From assembly GCF_017094525.1 (NCBI RefSeq), contig NZ_CP064788.1, positions 1,101,030 through 1,165,029 on the forward strand: a stretch of DNA of 64,000 nucleotides, read 5' to 3'. This DNA is from Halapricum desulfuricans. Lineage in GTDB: Archaea > Halobacteriota > Halobacteria > Halobacteriales > Haloarculaceae. A program made the translations under genes and the position numbers. Position 1 is the stretch's first letter, and every line of letters starts with the position of its first letter. Shown piece after piece: positions 52,856 through 61,967 of the stretch. The notes beneath the pieces are model-generated. The model did no database searches. It was not told the DNA's origin and worked only from the letters and a program-made list of their open reading frames with translations.

Positions 52856-54184
52856 TCACTCCGGCTGACCGTCCGTTTCGAACCACGCCACGACCTGGTC
52901 CGCGATCGACTCCGAAAGGTCGGTCAGATAGACCGTCCCCCAGACCGTGACGACGAGCGCGCCGAGTGCGTTGAACAGCAGATCGCCCATCGTGTCGTCG
53001 ATCCCGTACTGGATGAGCACGGCCTGAACCCCCAGCGCGGCGGCGCTCTGATCGAGTGCGAACTCGAGAATCTCCCAGACGACGCCGGCGGCGAACACGA
53101 ACAACAGGATGAACGCGCCCATCAGCTTCGGGGGGACATAGACGCGCTCGACGTGGACGTGGATCGCCCGGAAGACGGCGTAGCCGCCGGCGGCGACGAC
53201 CGTCGCCGACAGCGCGTGTGTGAAACGGTCGAACAGCGGGATCTGAGAGTAGAGTCCGGTCGAGCCCAGCGCGTGCAGGGACACCGCGGCGGTGATCCAG
53301 AGGACCAGTCCGACGTCCATCGCGAGGTCGTATTCGCGGCGCAAAATTGCCGGGACAAACGTGATCGCGAGCATGACTGCCGCGTTGACGATCACTGCCA
53401 AATCGCGCGCGTACAGCCCTCCAAGCAGGATCACGACGAGCAGCACCTGCATCGCGCGGCTGGCCTGGCGCTGTCGACGCGGGCTGATCGAGAGCCGATC
53501 GCGCAACCGCCGCGACTCAGACGCGTTACGTGTGCCGGACGTGAGATCGTCTCCAGCCCTCGGATCACCTTCCGGTTCCGGCGGGACGTACGTTCGGTCG
53601 GACTGGTCGTCGTCCCGCGAGCGAACGAACAGGTCGAAGAGTACGCCAGCGCCGATCCCGGCACAGCCGGCGGCGACGAACTCCACCATTATGTCGGCGT
53701 TGATCGCGTCCTGGCTGCGCCCGTCGAGTACGAACGCCGTCTCGAAGAGCACGTCCGAGGTCCACTGGAGGACGTTCCAGACGCCGGCGACCGCGAGCGT
53801 CGTCAACACGACCAGCACGATCGCGAACGAGCGGTTCATCCGGACCGACGTGAACTGGTGCAGTTCGGTGATGACGAGCAGCGCGAGCGCAGCCACGGCC
53901 AGGTACGCCGGGATGTCCGTTCGGAAAGAGTGGCCCAGCAACGCCTGCCAGAGGATCGGCGCGAGCACGAGCGCGATCAGTTCCCAAGGCGGCATTGCCC
54001 GTCGCTCGCGGAAGACAATGGCTGGAATCAAAACTATCACCGCGACGACGAGCGCGATGAACGTCCAGTTGAACGCCCCGTCGAAAAGTGTCTCGACGAT
54101 CGTCAGCGCGAGCACGGCGACGGCGACCCAGCCGACGATCACGTCGCGTTCCCGGCTCGCGAGCAACGCGCTCAGCTGGTTCAT
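52856..54184 (-). CDS. Tandem DUF2238/YjdF-like membrane protein
   Basis: 442 residues from ATG 54184, with about ten hydrophobic segments. The C-terminal half has the YjdF pattern: FDRFTHALSATVVAAGGYAV, then VVWEILEFALDQSAAAL and DTMGDLLFNALGALV. The N-terminal half has a diverged copy (VWNVLQWTSDVLFETAFVLD, VEFVAAGCAGIGAGVLFDL). The halves are joined by a charged loop (about 210-265). Probably a tandem duplication. Function unknown. Confidence 0.72.
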   Translation of the reverse strand: MNQLSALLASRERDVIVGWVAVAVLALTIVETLFDGAFNWTFIALVVAVIVLIPAIVFRERRAMPPWELIALVLAPILWQALLGHSFRTDIPAYLAVAALALLVITELHQFTSVRMNRSFAIVLVVLTTLAVAGVWNVLQWTSDVLFETAFVLDGRSQDAINADIMVEFVAAGCAGIGAGVLFDLFVRSRDDDQSDRTYVPPEPEGDPRAGDDLTSGTRNASESRRLRDRLSISPRRQRQASRAMQVLLVVILLGGLYARDLAVIVNAAVMLAITFVPAILRREYDLAMDVGLVLWITAAVSLHALGSTGLYSQIPLFDRFTHALSATVVAAGGYAVFRAIHVHVERVYVPPKLMGAFILLFVFAAGVVWEILEFALDQSAAALGVQAVLIQYGIDDTMGDLLFNALGALVVTVWGTVYLTDLSESIADQVVAWFETDGQPE

Positions 54185-54263
54185 GTCTAGGTGTACTGGA
54201 CCAAAGGACAAGCGTCTTTATCTGGCCGGGAGGAGAACCCGCAACTGCACTGAACACCCACCT

Positions 54264-55466
54264 ATGACAGGACCACTTCGCGCGACTGCCGGCTGGCTGG
54301 CCCGCCGTTCGACGCTCCCGACGGCCGTGCGAGCCGTCTTCGGCTACTACGACCACACCGGGCGGTTCGACCTTGCGAGTCTACGGCTGAAATCGACCGT
54401 CGACGACCGGACCGAGGCGATGGTCGAGGACGTGTTCACGAGCGTCGAGTCGGCGCTCGCCAGGGAGTTCGGCGTCGAGTCGGTCAGCTTCGAGTACGAC
54501 ACCAAGTTGCTGTTGCCGGCCGAGTTGACGCTGGGGTATCTCTACCGGCGCGCACAGCGCCGCGCCGACGGCGTCGACCCGGTCGCCGAAAGCACGTGGG
54601 CCAGCCGCGTCGACGACGCGGTCGGGAGCGAGGCGTACCGCGCACCGACTGACCCGGCCGAGTGGGATACCGACCCCGACGACCCCCGGGAACTGGTCGA
54701 TCGAGCGGAGTATCTCACCCAGGTCGTGATCGGGGCGCTGCTCGACGGCGACATGCGCGACGCCGTCAACGACGCCGAATACGAGGACTTCGAGGTCTCG
54801 TTCGACGTCGACCGCGAGGAACGGGCGAGGGTCGCACGGGTCGCCCAGGAGACCCTGCAGGCCGATCTGGAACACCGTCTCGAAGCGCTCCCGGACGAAC
54901 TCACCGAGATCTACGAGTGGGCGGTCGACCTCTCGGAAGCACATCAGGACCGCGACCCGCATTTCCGTGACCTCTACGAGCGCGCCCGCGAGGGCGACGG
55001 CGACGCCCGCACGAGCATCGAGGCGGAGTACCGTGACGCGCCGTTCGACGCCGATACCGACGTGTTCACCGACGAGGAACGCGACCTGCCGTATCTCTGG
55101 ACGCAGTACGCCCGGGTCGGCGTGATCTACGACGCGATGATCGAGATGTACCGCGCCGCTGGGCTGCCGGTCGAGACGGCGTTCAAACGCTCGATCGTGC
55201 TGTCGATCGTCGCGGCCCAGATCTGGCTCGACGACGTCGACGACTACGGGGCCGACGTGGAAGACGGACAGCTCACGCCCGTCACCGCCGAGTATCTGCT
55301 GGCCGAGGGCGACCGCGAGGCGGCCCGCCGCGTTCGGGGCCTGACCGAACGGTATCTCGACCTCGCGCGAACCTACGCCGCCGAGACCGAGTCGCCGCTG
55401 ACTGGCATCGCGACCGAGTACATCTACCTGTCCGGCGACCCATACGTTCTTCCGGGAACGGACTAG
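54264..55466 (+). CDS. Uncharacterised protein (400 aa), acidic and mostly helical
   Basis: From ATG 54264. No transmembrane segment. Contains a tyrosine-rich segment (TELTLGYLYRRAQRRADGVD from AELTLGYLY) and a helical C-terminal part (YARVGVIYDAMIEMYRAAGL, VLSIVAAQIWLDDVDDYG). No named family is recognised; similar halobacterial proteins are hypothetical. Shares a promoter region with the divergent membrane protein gene (79 bp gap). Confidence 0.65.
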   Translation: MTGPLRATAGWLARRSTLPTAVRAVFGYYDHTGRFDLASLRLKSTVDDRTEAMVEDVFTSVESALAREFGVESVSFEYDTKLLLPAELTLGYLYRRAQRRADGVDPVAESTWASRVDDAVGSEAYRAPTDPAEWDTDPDDPRELVDRAEYLTQVVIGALLDGDMRDAVNDAEYEDFEVSFDVDREERARVARVAQETLQADLEHRLEALPDELTEIYEWAVDLSEAHQDRDPHFRDLYERAREGDGDARTSIEAEYRDAPFDADTDVFTDEERDLPYLWTQYARVGVIYDAMIEMYRAAGLPVETAFKRSIVLSIVAAQIWLDDVDDYGADVEDGQLTPVTAEYLLAEGDREAARRVRGLTERYLDLARTYAAETESPLTGIATEYIYLSGDPYVLPGTD

Positions 55467-55528
55467 CCCCCGAGCGGACGAAAGACATTCTACCAGGCTT
55501 TTATACTAACGCGCCCACGGAACGGGTA

Positions 55529-56803
55529 ATGACGGGGCTCGAAAACATCGCACGGGGCGTCGAGCGGTACTCGACGCTCGCACGGATCGCCGGTCGATCG
55601 CTGCTGGACGTGGACACGAACCCGGTTCCGAACTCGTGGACCCACATCACCAAGATCGATCCGGAAGACGAGAAGAAGGTACCGCTGTTGTTCCCGCTGT
55701 ATCTCCAGCACACGAGCGCGCTGGAGGTCGGCGGCTCGCGGGATGTGACCGGCCAGAACACCGAGGAGACGCTCGAACTCGTCGCCGACCGACCAGTGCC
55801 GGCCTTTCAGGAGCCGAGCGGTCCCAAACAGGTCACGACCGACACCCACTCGAAGGCGGAGTTTCTGGCCATCCCCGAAGTGCTCAACGGCGACGTCGAG
55901 GCGCTGATCGGCCAGTTGGGGTCAGGCGTCGAGTACATCGAGTCCGACCTCGCGCCGGAGATGATCGCCGAGAAGCTTCCCATCTCGCCCGGCGAGACCA
56001 TCGAGGATCGGCTCGCGGCGTTCGCGACGTCCTGGCTGCTCAAGGAGGCGGTCTTCGAGGCGTACATCATCATGAACCCGGACAGCGCGGCCGCCCGCGA
56101 GAGCAACGTCACTGAGGCCGACCTGCTTGATCCGCGGACGGCCAAACAGCGCGCGATGGCCGCCGAGCGCCACCTCGGGAGCGAACTCATCTATCTCGAG
56201 TACTCGGGAACGTTCGGCGGCGAGCAAGCCGAGGCGATCCTCGAAGCCGTCGACGATGGCCGCCGGTGGTCGCGGCTGTGGTACGGCGGCGGCCTCGACA
56301 GCCGCGAGAACGCGCGGACTGTCCTCGACGCCGGTGCGGACGCCGTCGTCGTCGGCAACGTCTTCCACGAGATCGCCGACGAGGAGGCCGACATCTGCGA
56401 GCGAGCCGTCGAGGAACTCGACGTCGACGCGACCCGCGAGGAGATTCTGGAGTGGCTCGAAGACGACGTCGACATTGCCGACAGCAGCGCGGCCAGCTAC
56501 CTCTCGACGATCGTCGACGTCCCTAACCCCGAGGGCCGCGCCCGGGAGTACCTCGTCACGACCGTCCGGACCTGGCTCGCGGTCCAGGACGTGGTCGCGG
56601 ACCTCGACGAGAAGGGCGTCGCCTCGATCCCGGAGATCCGAGAGCTGTTCCGCTCGACGGAGTTGCCCGGCCGGTCGGACGTGACGGCCGTGCTCGACGA
56701 GGAGTCGTTCCTGACGGACGTGCTCGTCGCGCTGGCCGCCCCGCGATACGGGCTTGAGGCCGACGGCCCGCCGGTCGAGCACCTGAGCCTCAAGATGGCG
56801 TGA
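55529..56803 (+). CDS. Geranylgeranylglyceryl phosphate synthase with C-terminal extension
   Basis: 424 residues. TIM-barrel GGGP/heptaprenylglyceryl phosphate synthase motifs: THITKIDPEDE, YIIMNPDSAAA, LEYSGTFGG, RLWYGGGLDSREN, and DAVVVGNVFHEIAD. Makes the first ether bond of archaeal lipids (sn-glycerol-1-phosphate plus GGPP). The region after about residue 300 (YLSTIVDVPNPEGRAREYLV, LSLKMA) is an extra 120-residue extension of unknown function, seen in haloarchaeal homologues. Confidence 0.88.
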   Translation: MTGLENIARGVERYSTLARIAGRSLLDVDTNPVPNSWTHITKIDPEDEKKVPLLFPLYLQHTSALEVGGSRDVTGQNTEETLELVADRPVPAFQEPSGPKQVTTDTHSKAEFLAIPEVLNGDVEALIGQLGSGVEYIESDLAPEMIAEKLPISPGETIEDRLAAFATSWLLKEAVFEAYIIMNPDSAAARESNVTEADLLDPRTAKQRAMAAERHLGSELIYLEYSGTFGGEQAEAILEAVDDGRRWSRLWYGGGLDSRENARTVLDAGADAVVVGNVFHEIADEEADICERAVEELDVDATREEILEWLEDDVDIADSSAASYLSTIVDVPNPEGRAREYLVTTVRTWLAVQDVVADLDEKGVASIPEIRELFRSTELPGRSDVTAVLDEESFLTDVLVALAAPRYGLEADGPPVEHLSLKMA

Positions 56804-56818
56804 CCGGGGTCGGACTAG

Positions 56819-57427
56819 TTACAGCGGGACGACGATCGCGCCCACCGTCTCCAGTTCCGAGCCGGCGATCCGGAGCATGGCGCTGGTGACGATCCCGAGC
56901 GCGAGGCTGACCGACCAGACCCCGACGGCGACGCGGCCGACGCGTGCGTGTGCGGTGTCCGCGAGTTCCGTCGGCGTGCGGGTTAGTCCCAGCAGGACGG
57001 CGTATATCACGAGCGGGACCGAAAGCGCCGAGCAGATCAGATGGACGGCGAGGATCAGCAGGTACGCCGTCCGGAACAGGCCGCTCGCCTGGATGTACAG
57101 CTCGCCGCCGCCGCCGACTTTCCAGAGGTACAGCACCAGAAACCCCAGCTCCAGGGCGACGGCCGTCACCATCGCGGCCCGGTGGCGCTCGATCCGGCGC
57201 TGGCGGATGTAGTAGACGCCCGCGAGCAGCGCGGTCAGGGTCGCGGCGTTGATCACCACGATGACGTTGCTGAGCAGTCGGACAGTCGGTTCGCCGATCG
57301 AGGGAAACAGCGGGACGAACCCCTCGAAGGCGTTCATGACGAGAGCGTAGCCGACCGCCGTGATCGCCGCGGCGACCCCGAGCGTGTGCGATCGGACTCT
57401 CCGGCGGAGCGCTGTCAGGACAGCCAT
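56819..57427 (-). CDS. DUF420 membrane protein
   Basis: 202 residues with six hydrophobic helices (AAAITAVGYALVMNAFEG, NVIVVINAATLTALLAGVYY, AMVTAVALELGFLVLYLW, AYLLILAVHLICSALSVPLV, VGVWSVSLALGIVTSAMLR). The DUF420 motif pair (HRAAM, HLICS, HARVGR) with histidines suggests heme or metal binding. Relatives accompany cytochrome oxidase assembly in bacteria; that role is inferred. Convergent with GGGP synthase, 15 bp from its stop. Confidence 0.8.
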   Translation of the reverse strand: MAVLTALRRRVRSHTLGVAAAITAVGYALVMNAFEGFVPLFPSIGEPTVRLLSNVIVVINAATLTALLAGVYYIRQRRIERHRAAMVTAVALELGFLVLYLWKVGGGGELYIQASGLFRTAYLLILAVHLICSALSVPLVIYAVLLGLTRTPTELADTAHARVGRVAVGVWSVSLALGIVTSAMLRIAGSELETVGAIVVPL

Positions 57428-57633
57428 TGGTCGGTGTCCGGGCCCCAGTGGCTTTTGCCTTGCGCGGCGCGGGTTGTCCGCTCCTTGTCACCGGAGGGGG
57501 AAATCCTGCCTAGAACTGACCGGCGGGACCACCTTCCACCCGACGGGTCCGTATTCTGTCTCGTCCGTTCGATAGCACGAGTGTTTCTGTCAAAGAGAGC
57601 AACGTTTTCAATCCGACCCCCGTCCGTTGTCGT

Positions 57634-58299
57634 ATGGCTAATCCGATCCCCGATAGCATCGAACAGTTCGCACGCGTCGTCGGCCCGGACGGCGACGAGG
57701 TACTCGCCGAGATGGACGCGTACGCCGACCGCGAGGGCTTTCCGACGGTCGGCCCCGCCGTCGGCGGGTGGCTCGAACTGCTCGCGCGCATGGTCGGGGC
57801 CGAACGGGTCTTCGAGTTCGGGTCGGGGTACGGCTACTCCGCCTACTGGTTCTGTCGGGCGCTTCCCGACGACGGCGAGATCGTCCTCACCGAGATCGAC
57901 GAGGACGAACTCGAACTGGCACGCGAGTACCTCGACCGCGGGGACTTCGGGGCGAGTGCGCACTTCGAGTTGGGCGATGCGATCGAAACGATCAACTCAT
58001 ACGACGGCCCCTTCGATGTGGTGTTGATCGACAACGAGAAACACCGATACAGAGAGGCCTTCGAAGCCGTCCGAGAGAGGGTCGCTCCCGGCGGGGTCGT
58101 CGTGGCGGACAACGCCGTCGCCGGGAGCACGATCGACCACGAGGATGTCCGACGACTGCTCGAGGGCGAGTCCATCAACGCGACCGGTCCGACCGAGGGA
58201 ATCGCCGACTACCTGTCGGCCGTCCGGGCAGATCCCGACTTCCAGACGACGCTGTTGCCCGTCGGTGAGGGCGTCGCAGTGAGCTACCGGACTGCCTGA
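57634..58299 (+). CDS. Class I SAM-dependent O-methyltransferase
   Basis: 221 residues. SAM motif I FEFGSGYGYSAYWFCRAL (residues about 54-70), acidic end of strand 2 TEIDEDE, FDVVLIDNEKHRY (metal-binding Asp) and VVVADNAVAG fit the COMT-like family (YrrM type). Substrate unknown. The stop TGA (58297-58299) shares its last base with a palindromic element. Confidence 0.85.
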   Translation: MANPIPDSIEQFARVVGPDGDEVLAEMDAYADREGFPTVGPAVGGWLELLARMVGAERVFEFGSGYGYSAYWFCRALPDDGEIVLTEIDEDELELAREYLDRGDFGASAHFELGDAIETINSYDGPFDVVLIDNEKHRYREAFEAVRERVAPGGVVVADNAVAGSTIDHEDVRRLLEGESINATGPTEGIADYLSAVRADPDFQTTLLPVGEGVAVSYRTA

Positions 58300-58378
58300 T
58301 ACTGCCGGCTGTAAGTTCGTAAAGATATTCGCCACCCCGGGGTGGCGAATTCCTTCAGTTTGTTACAGCCGACAGTAT
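58299..58378 (+). repeat. Palindromic intergenic element, family B
   Basis: Arms ATACTGCCGGCTGTAA (58299-58314) and TTACAGCCGACAGTAT (58363-58378) pair at 15 of 16 positions. The core contains a perfect 24-bp palindrome at 58327-58350, ATTCGCCACCCC with its reverse complement. It is 80 bp long and starts in the stop codon of the methyltransferase gene. The layout parallels family A (about 80 bp, 16-nt arms, central hairpin), although the sequence differs. Confidence 0.75.
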
Positions 58379-58384
58379 GAGTTT

Positions 58385-58442
58385 ACCCACGAGTGAACTC
58401 TGGGGTTCACACGGTCACAGACCGTGTAGCCCACGGTTGGGT
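58385..58442 (+). other. Potential multibranch structure of unknown nature
   Basis: Closing pair ACCCA (58385-58389)/TGGGT (58438-58442) encloses GTGAAC/GTTCAC (58393-58410) and ACACGGTC/GACCGTGT with a 3-nt loop (58409-58427). The two inner hairpins share two bases, so both cannot form fully. No gene is evident in 58379-58597; AAATATCGATGATTTAATTG, about 50 to 30 bp before the ATG at 58598, may hold the transporter promoter. This may be a structured RNA or the end of a mobile element. Confidence 0.35.
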
Positions 58443-58597
58443 GTTCCGAACTCACAGTGGAATGCTGACGACTGCCACAGCCACCCGCGAGCCACGGCCG
58501 TTTCGAACTGCCCCATTTATCGTTTGTTTAGGTTTCAGACAGCTTCCGGCAAATATCGATGATTTAATTGAGAGGCGTGGTCAAGCACGGCTGAAAC

Positions 58598-59959
58598 ATG
58601 AGTAATTCAAGCGCAGGACGCGAAACGTGGGCGACACGCATCGGATTCATCCTCGCGGCGGTCGGAAGCGCCGTGGGGCTCGGCAACATCTGGCGGTTTC
58701 CGTTCCAGGTCGGTCAGAATGGCGGTGCAGCGTTCGTCATCATGTATCTCGCGTTCGTCGTGCTCATCGGGTTCCCGGCGATGATGGTCGAGTTCGTCGT
58801 CGGGCGCAAGACGGGACTGAACGCCGTCGGTGGAATCCGGGAGTTCGCTGGCGGCCGGTGGAAATATCTCGGTGGACTGTTCGTGTTCATCGGGTTCGTG
58901 ATCCTCTCGTATTACAGCGTCGTCGGTGGCTGGGTCCTCCGGTACGTCCTCGGGAGCGCGACGGGCCGCTACATGGCACAGGGTCCGGGCGAATACTTCG
59001 GTCAGATCTCGGTCGGGATGGACGCGTTGCTGGCCCACGCGGTGTTCATGCTGCTCGTTATCGGCATCGTCGCGCTCGGCGTCAAGCGTGGGATCGAAAT
59101 CGCCGTGAAGATCATGGTCCCCGCGATCATCGCCATCTTCGCCGTCCTCGCGGTCTATGCGTTCACCCTTTCGGGAGCCGGCGAGGCCTACAGTTACTAT
59201 CTCTCTCCTGACCTGGGATACCTCCTCGACAACTGGCAGAGTATCGTCCCGGCCGCGGCCGGGCAGGGCTTCTTCACGCTCTCGCTCGGGATGGGCGTGA
59301 TGATCACCTACGCCTCGTATCTCTCCGAGGACGAGAACCTCGCGATCGACGGCGGGACAGTCGTCGTGTTCAATACTGGGATCTCGATTCTAACTGGACT
59401 GATCGTCTTCCCGATCCTCTTTACGGCCGGTGTCGATCCGGCGGCTCCTGGTCCAGGCGCGATCTTCGTGAGCGTCGCCGAGGCACTCGGTGACCTCCAG
59501 TTCGGCCGTCTCATTGGGGTCCTGTTTTTCACTACGGTTGCTATCGCTGCACTCTCCTCGGCGATCAGCCTGATTGAGGTCGTCGTCTCCTACGCGATCG
59601 ACGAGTTCGGGATCGCTCGTGAACGGGCGACGGTTTTCATCGGGACCGCGATCTTCCTCCTTGGCGCGCCCGTCACGATCGATATCGTCATGGTCGACCT
59701 GTACGATATCTTCGCCGCTCAGATCCTGCTGGTACTGGGTGGTATCCTGCTCGTTACCGCAGTCGCCTGGATCTATGCTGACAAGGCGATTGACGAACTC
59801 GGTAAAGGTGTCAAATCGTTCTCCGGCCTCGACAAAGTCTGGCTGTGGATCGTCCGGATCCCGGTCCTCGTCGTGCTGCTCGTCTCGTTGTACCTGGGCA
59901 TCGACGGCTTCATTGAGTTCTTACAGGGCGACTTCGCCGAGTTCCTGAACTCGCTGTAA
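58598..59959 (+). CDS. Sodium:neurotransmitter symporter (NSS) family transporter
   Basis: 453 residues, about 11 membrane helices. TM1 signature AVGSAVGLGNIWRFPFQVGQ and the TM6-TM8 region (FFTLSLGMGVMITYASYL, AIAALSSAISLIEVVVSYAI) carry the sodium and substrate sites of NSS. Likely imports amino acids with Na+. Substrate unknown. The downstream neighbour ilvD is not in an operon with it (184-bp gap). Confidence 0.92.
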   Translation: MSNSSAGRETWATRIGFILAAVGSAVGLGNIWRFPFQVGQNGGAAFVIMYLAFVVLIGFPAMMVEFVVGRKTGLNAVGGIREFAGGRWKYLGGLFVFIGFVILSYYSVVGGWVLRYVLGSATGRYMAQGPGEYFGQISVGMDALLAHAVFMLLVIGIVALGVKRGIEIAVKIMVPAIIAIFAVLAVYAFTLSGAGEAYSYYLSPDLGYLLDNWQSIVPAAAGQGFFTLSLGMGVMITYASYLSEDENLAIDGGTVVVFNTGISILTGLIVFPILFTAGVDPAAPGPGAIFVSVAEALGDLQFGRLIGVLFFTTVAIAALSSAISLIEVVVSYAIDEFGIARERATVFIGTAIFLLGAPVTIDIVMVDLYDIFAAQILLVLGGILLVTAVAWIYADKAIDELGKGVKSFSGLDKVWLWIVRIPVLVVLLVSLYLGIDGFIEFLQGDFAEFLNSL

Positions 59960-60143
59960 CGTCGTTTTCCCGTCTTTTTCGGTCCAGAAGCAGTCTGCAC
60001 CAGTGCGATCTGTGGAGCGCTCACGTCCCAACGGTCTGAAACGATCGGTGGGTAACGCGCACGGCCCGTCCGATCTGAAAAGGAGACGCCAACCGTAACC
60101 TACACCGTACCCGATCGATAACGGACACCAACAGCACACAGCA

Positions 60144-61901
60144 ATGTCGGACGACCACCTGACTTCGGAGAAAGACGCGTCCCTCCGGAGCGCGGAAGTG
60201 ACCGAAGGCGTCGACCGTGCGCCACACCGGTCGCTGTTTCGCGCCGCGGGGCTGAGCGACGAAGAGATCCACAACCCACACATCGGGATCGCCAACTCCT
60301 GGAACGAGATCGTGCCCGGCCACGTCCACCTCGACGAGTTGGCCGAGTACGTCAAGGAGGGCGTCCGCGAGGCCGGCGGGACGCCACTGGAGTTCAACAC
60401 GATCGCCGTCGATGACGGGATCGCGATGGGTCACGAGGGGATGCGGTCCTCGCTGCCCTCCAGAGAGGTGATCGCCGATTCCGTCGAGCTGATGGCCAAC
60501 GCCCACCAGTTCGACGGGATCGTCGCGCTCGCGTCCTGCGACAAGATCGTCCCCGGAATGCTGATGGCGATCGCCCGGCTGGACATCCCGGCGATCGTCG
60601 TCACCGGCGGCCACATGGAGGCCGGCGAGCACGACGGCGATCCCGTCGATCTGGTCGACGTCTTCGAGGGCGTCAGCCAGCACGCCGAGGGGGAGATGGA
60701 CGACGACGAGCTCTACCAGCTCGAGTGTACGGCCTGTCCCGGCGAGGGGTCCTGTGCGGGGATGTTCACCGCGAACACGATGGCCTGCGTCACGGAGACG
60801 CTCGGGCTGTCTTGGACCGAGTGCGCGACCTACGGGGCGACCGACGATCGAAAGCGCGACATCGCCTACGAGAGCGGCAAGCGGATCCTCGATCTCGTCG
60901 AGAGAGACGTCCGCCCCTCGGCGTTTCTCACGCGCGAGAGCTTCGAGAACGCCGTCACCGTCGATCTCGCGCTCGGCGGATCGACCAACACGATGCTCCA
61001 CCTGCCGGCGATCGCACAGGAGGCCGGACTTGACCTGACGCTGACCGACTTCGAGGAGATCGCCGAACGGACCCCCCATCTCGCGCATATGAGTCCTGCC
61101 GGTCCCTGGCGGATGGAGCACCTGCGCGACGACGGTGGCCTCCCCGCGCTGTACCACCGGATCGACGACCTGCTCCATCTCGACACGCCGACGGTCGACG
61201 GCCGGACGATCGGCGGTCGGATGGCCGATCGCCAGCCCGGCGGGCGAGTCATCCGCGACCGGGACGATCCCGTCCACGAGGAGGGAGGACTCGCAGTCCT
61301 CCGTGGGAACCTCGCACCGGAGGGATCGGTCGTCAAGGCCGGCGCGATGGAGCCCTCGATGCGCCAGTTCGAGGGCTCCGCCAGGGTCTACGAGTCCCAG
61401 CGCGCGATGCTCGACGCCTACGACGCGGGCGAGATCGAGCAGGGCGACGTGGTCGTGATCCGCTACGAGGGGCCGAAAGGCGGGCCGGGCATGCCCGAGA
61501 TGCTCGAGCCGACCTCGAAGATCAGCGGCTCGCCCGCGCTCTCGGGCGAGGTTGCCCTGCTGACTGACGGCCGCTTCTCCGGTGGCACCCGCGGCGCGGC
61601 GATCGGGCATATCAGTCCGGAGGCGGCCGCGGGCGGGCCGATCGCGCTGGTCGAGGACGGCGACACGATCCGGATCGACGTCGATGCGGGCGAGTTGACG
61701 CTCGACGTTTCCCCGGACGGACTACGGGCTCGCGCAGCCGACTGGGAGCCGCCGGCGATCGACGCGAATGGCGTCATCGAGCGGTTCGCCGCGCTTGCGA
61801 CCAGCGCCGCGACCGGCGGCGTCCTCGAAGCGCCGGAGCTGGCCGCCCCGGAGATTCGACTCGAGGAGTCGTCCAGTCGCACCGCGACAGGCGACGACTG
61901 A
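60144..61901 (+). CDS. ilvD: Dihydroxy-acid dehydratase
   Basis: 585 residues. Converts 2,3-dihydroxy-isovalerate to ketoisovalerate (and the isoleucine analogue). Fe-S ligand motifs are LASCDKIVPGMLMA and GSCAGMFTANTMAC. The catalytic Mg site has DDRKRD and GGSTNT, and the end has LLTDGRFSGGTRG and GHISPEAAAGGP. Monocistronic. A half repeat lies nine bp after its stop. Confidence 0.95.
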   Translation: MSDDHLTSEKDASLRSAEVTEGVDRAPHRSLFRAAGLSDEEIHNPHIGIANSWNEIVPGHVHLDELAEYVKEGVREAGGTPLEFNTIAVDDGIAMGHEGMRSSLPSREVIADSVELMANAHQFDGIVALASCDKIVPGMLMAIARLDIPAIVVTGGHMEAGEHDGDPVDLVDVFEGVSQHAEGEMDDDELYQLECTACPGEGSCAGMFTANTMACVTETLGLSWTECATYGATDDRKRDIAYESGKRILDLVERDVRPSAFLTRESFENAVTVDLALGGSTNTMLHLPAIAQEAGLDLTLTDFEEIAERTPHLAHMSPAGPWRMEHLRDDGGLPALYHRIDDLLHLDTPTVDGRTIGGRMADRQPGGRVIRDRDDPVHEEGGLAVLRGNLAPEGSVVKAGAMEPSMRQFEGSARVYESQRAMLDAYDAGEIEQGDVVVIRYEGPKGGPGMPEMLEPTSKISGSPALSGEVALLTDGRFSGGTRGAAIGHISPEAAAGGPIALVEDGDTIRIDVDAGELTLDVSPDGLRARAADWEPPAIDANGVIERFAALATSAATGGVLEAPELAAPEIRLEESSSRTATGDD

Positions 61902-61910
61902 GGCGGAATC

Positions 61911-61953
61911 GTACGTCTGTTCCGCAGCGATACCGCCCTGCGTGGGCAGCCGG
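61911..61953 (-). repeat. Half element related to family A
   Basis: On the minus strand: GCCCACGCAGGGCGGTATCG, then CTGCGGAACAGACGTACGA. This matches the hairpin plus right arm of the 10510 copy (CGGGCGGTCAATGCGGAACA, GACGTACAA) in the same order. It lies nine bp after the ilvD stop. No left arm. Confidence 0.45.
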
Positions 61954-61967
61954 AGCGGGAGGTCAGC

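Noticed and set aside
53153-54190. A plus-strand frame of 345 codons rich in Arg, Asp and His
   Set aside because: Antisense of the membrane protein at 52856-54184; the minus frame has hydrophobic helices and the DUF2238-like motifs.
58532-58545. A second CRISPR-repeat-like start, GTTTCAGACAGC
   Set aside because: Only the first ten bases match the repeat type; the remainder and the TTGAAGC end are absent.
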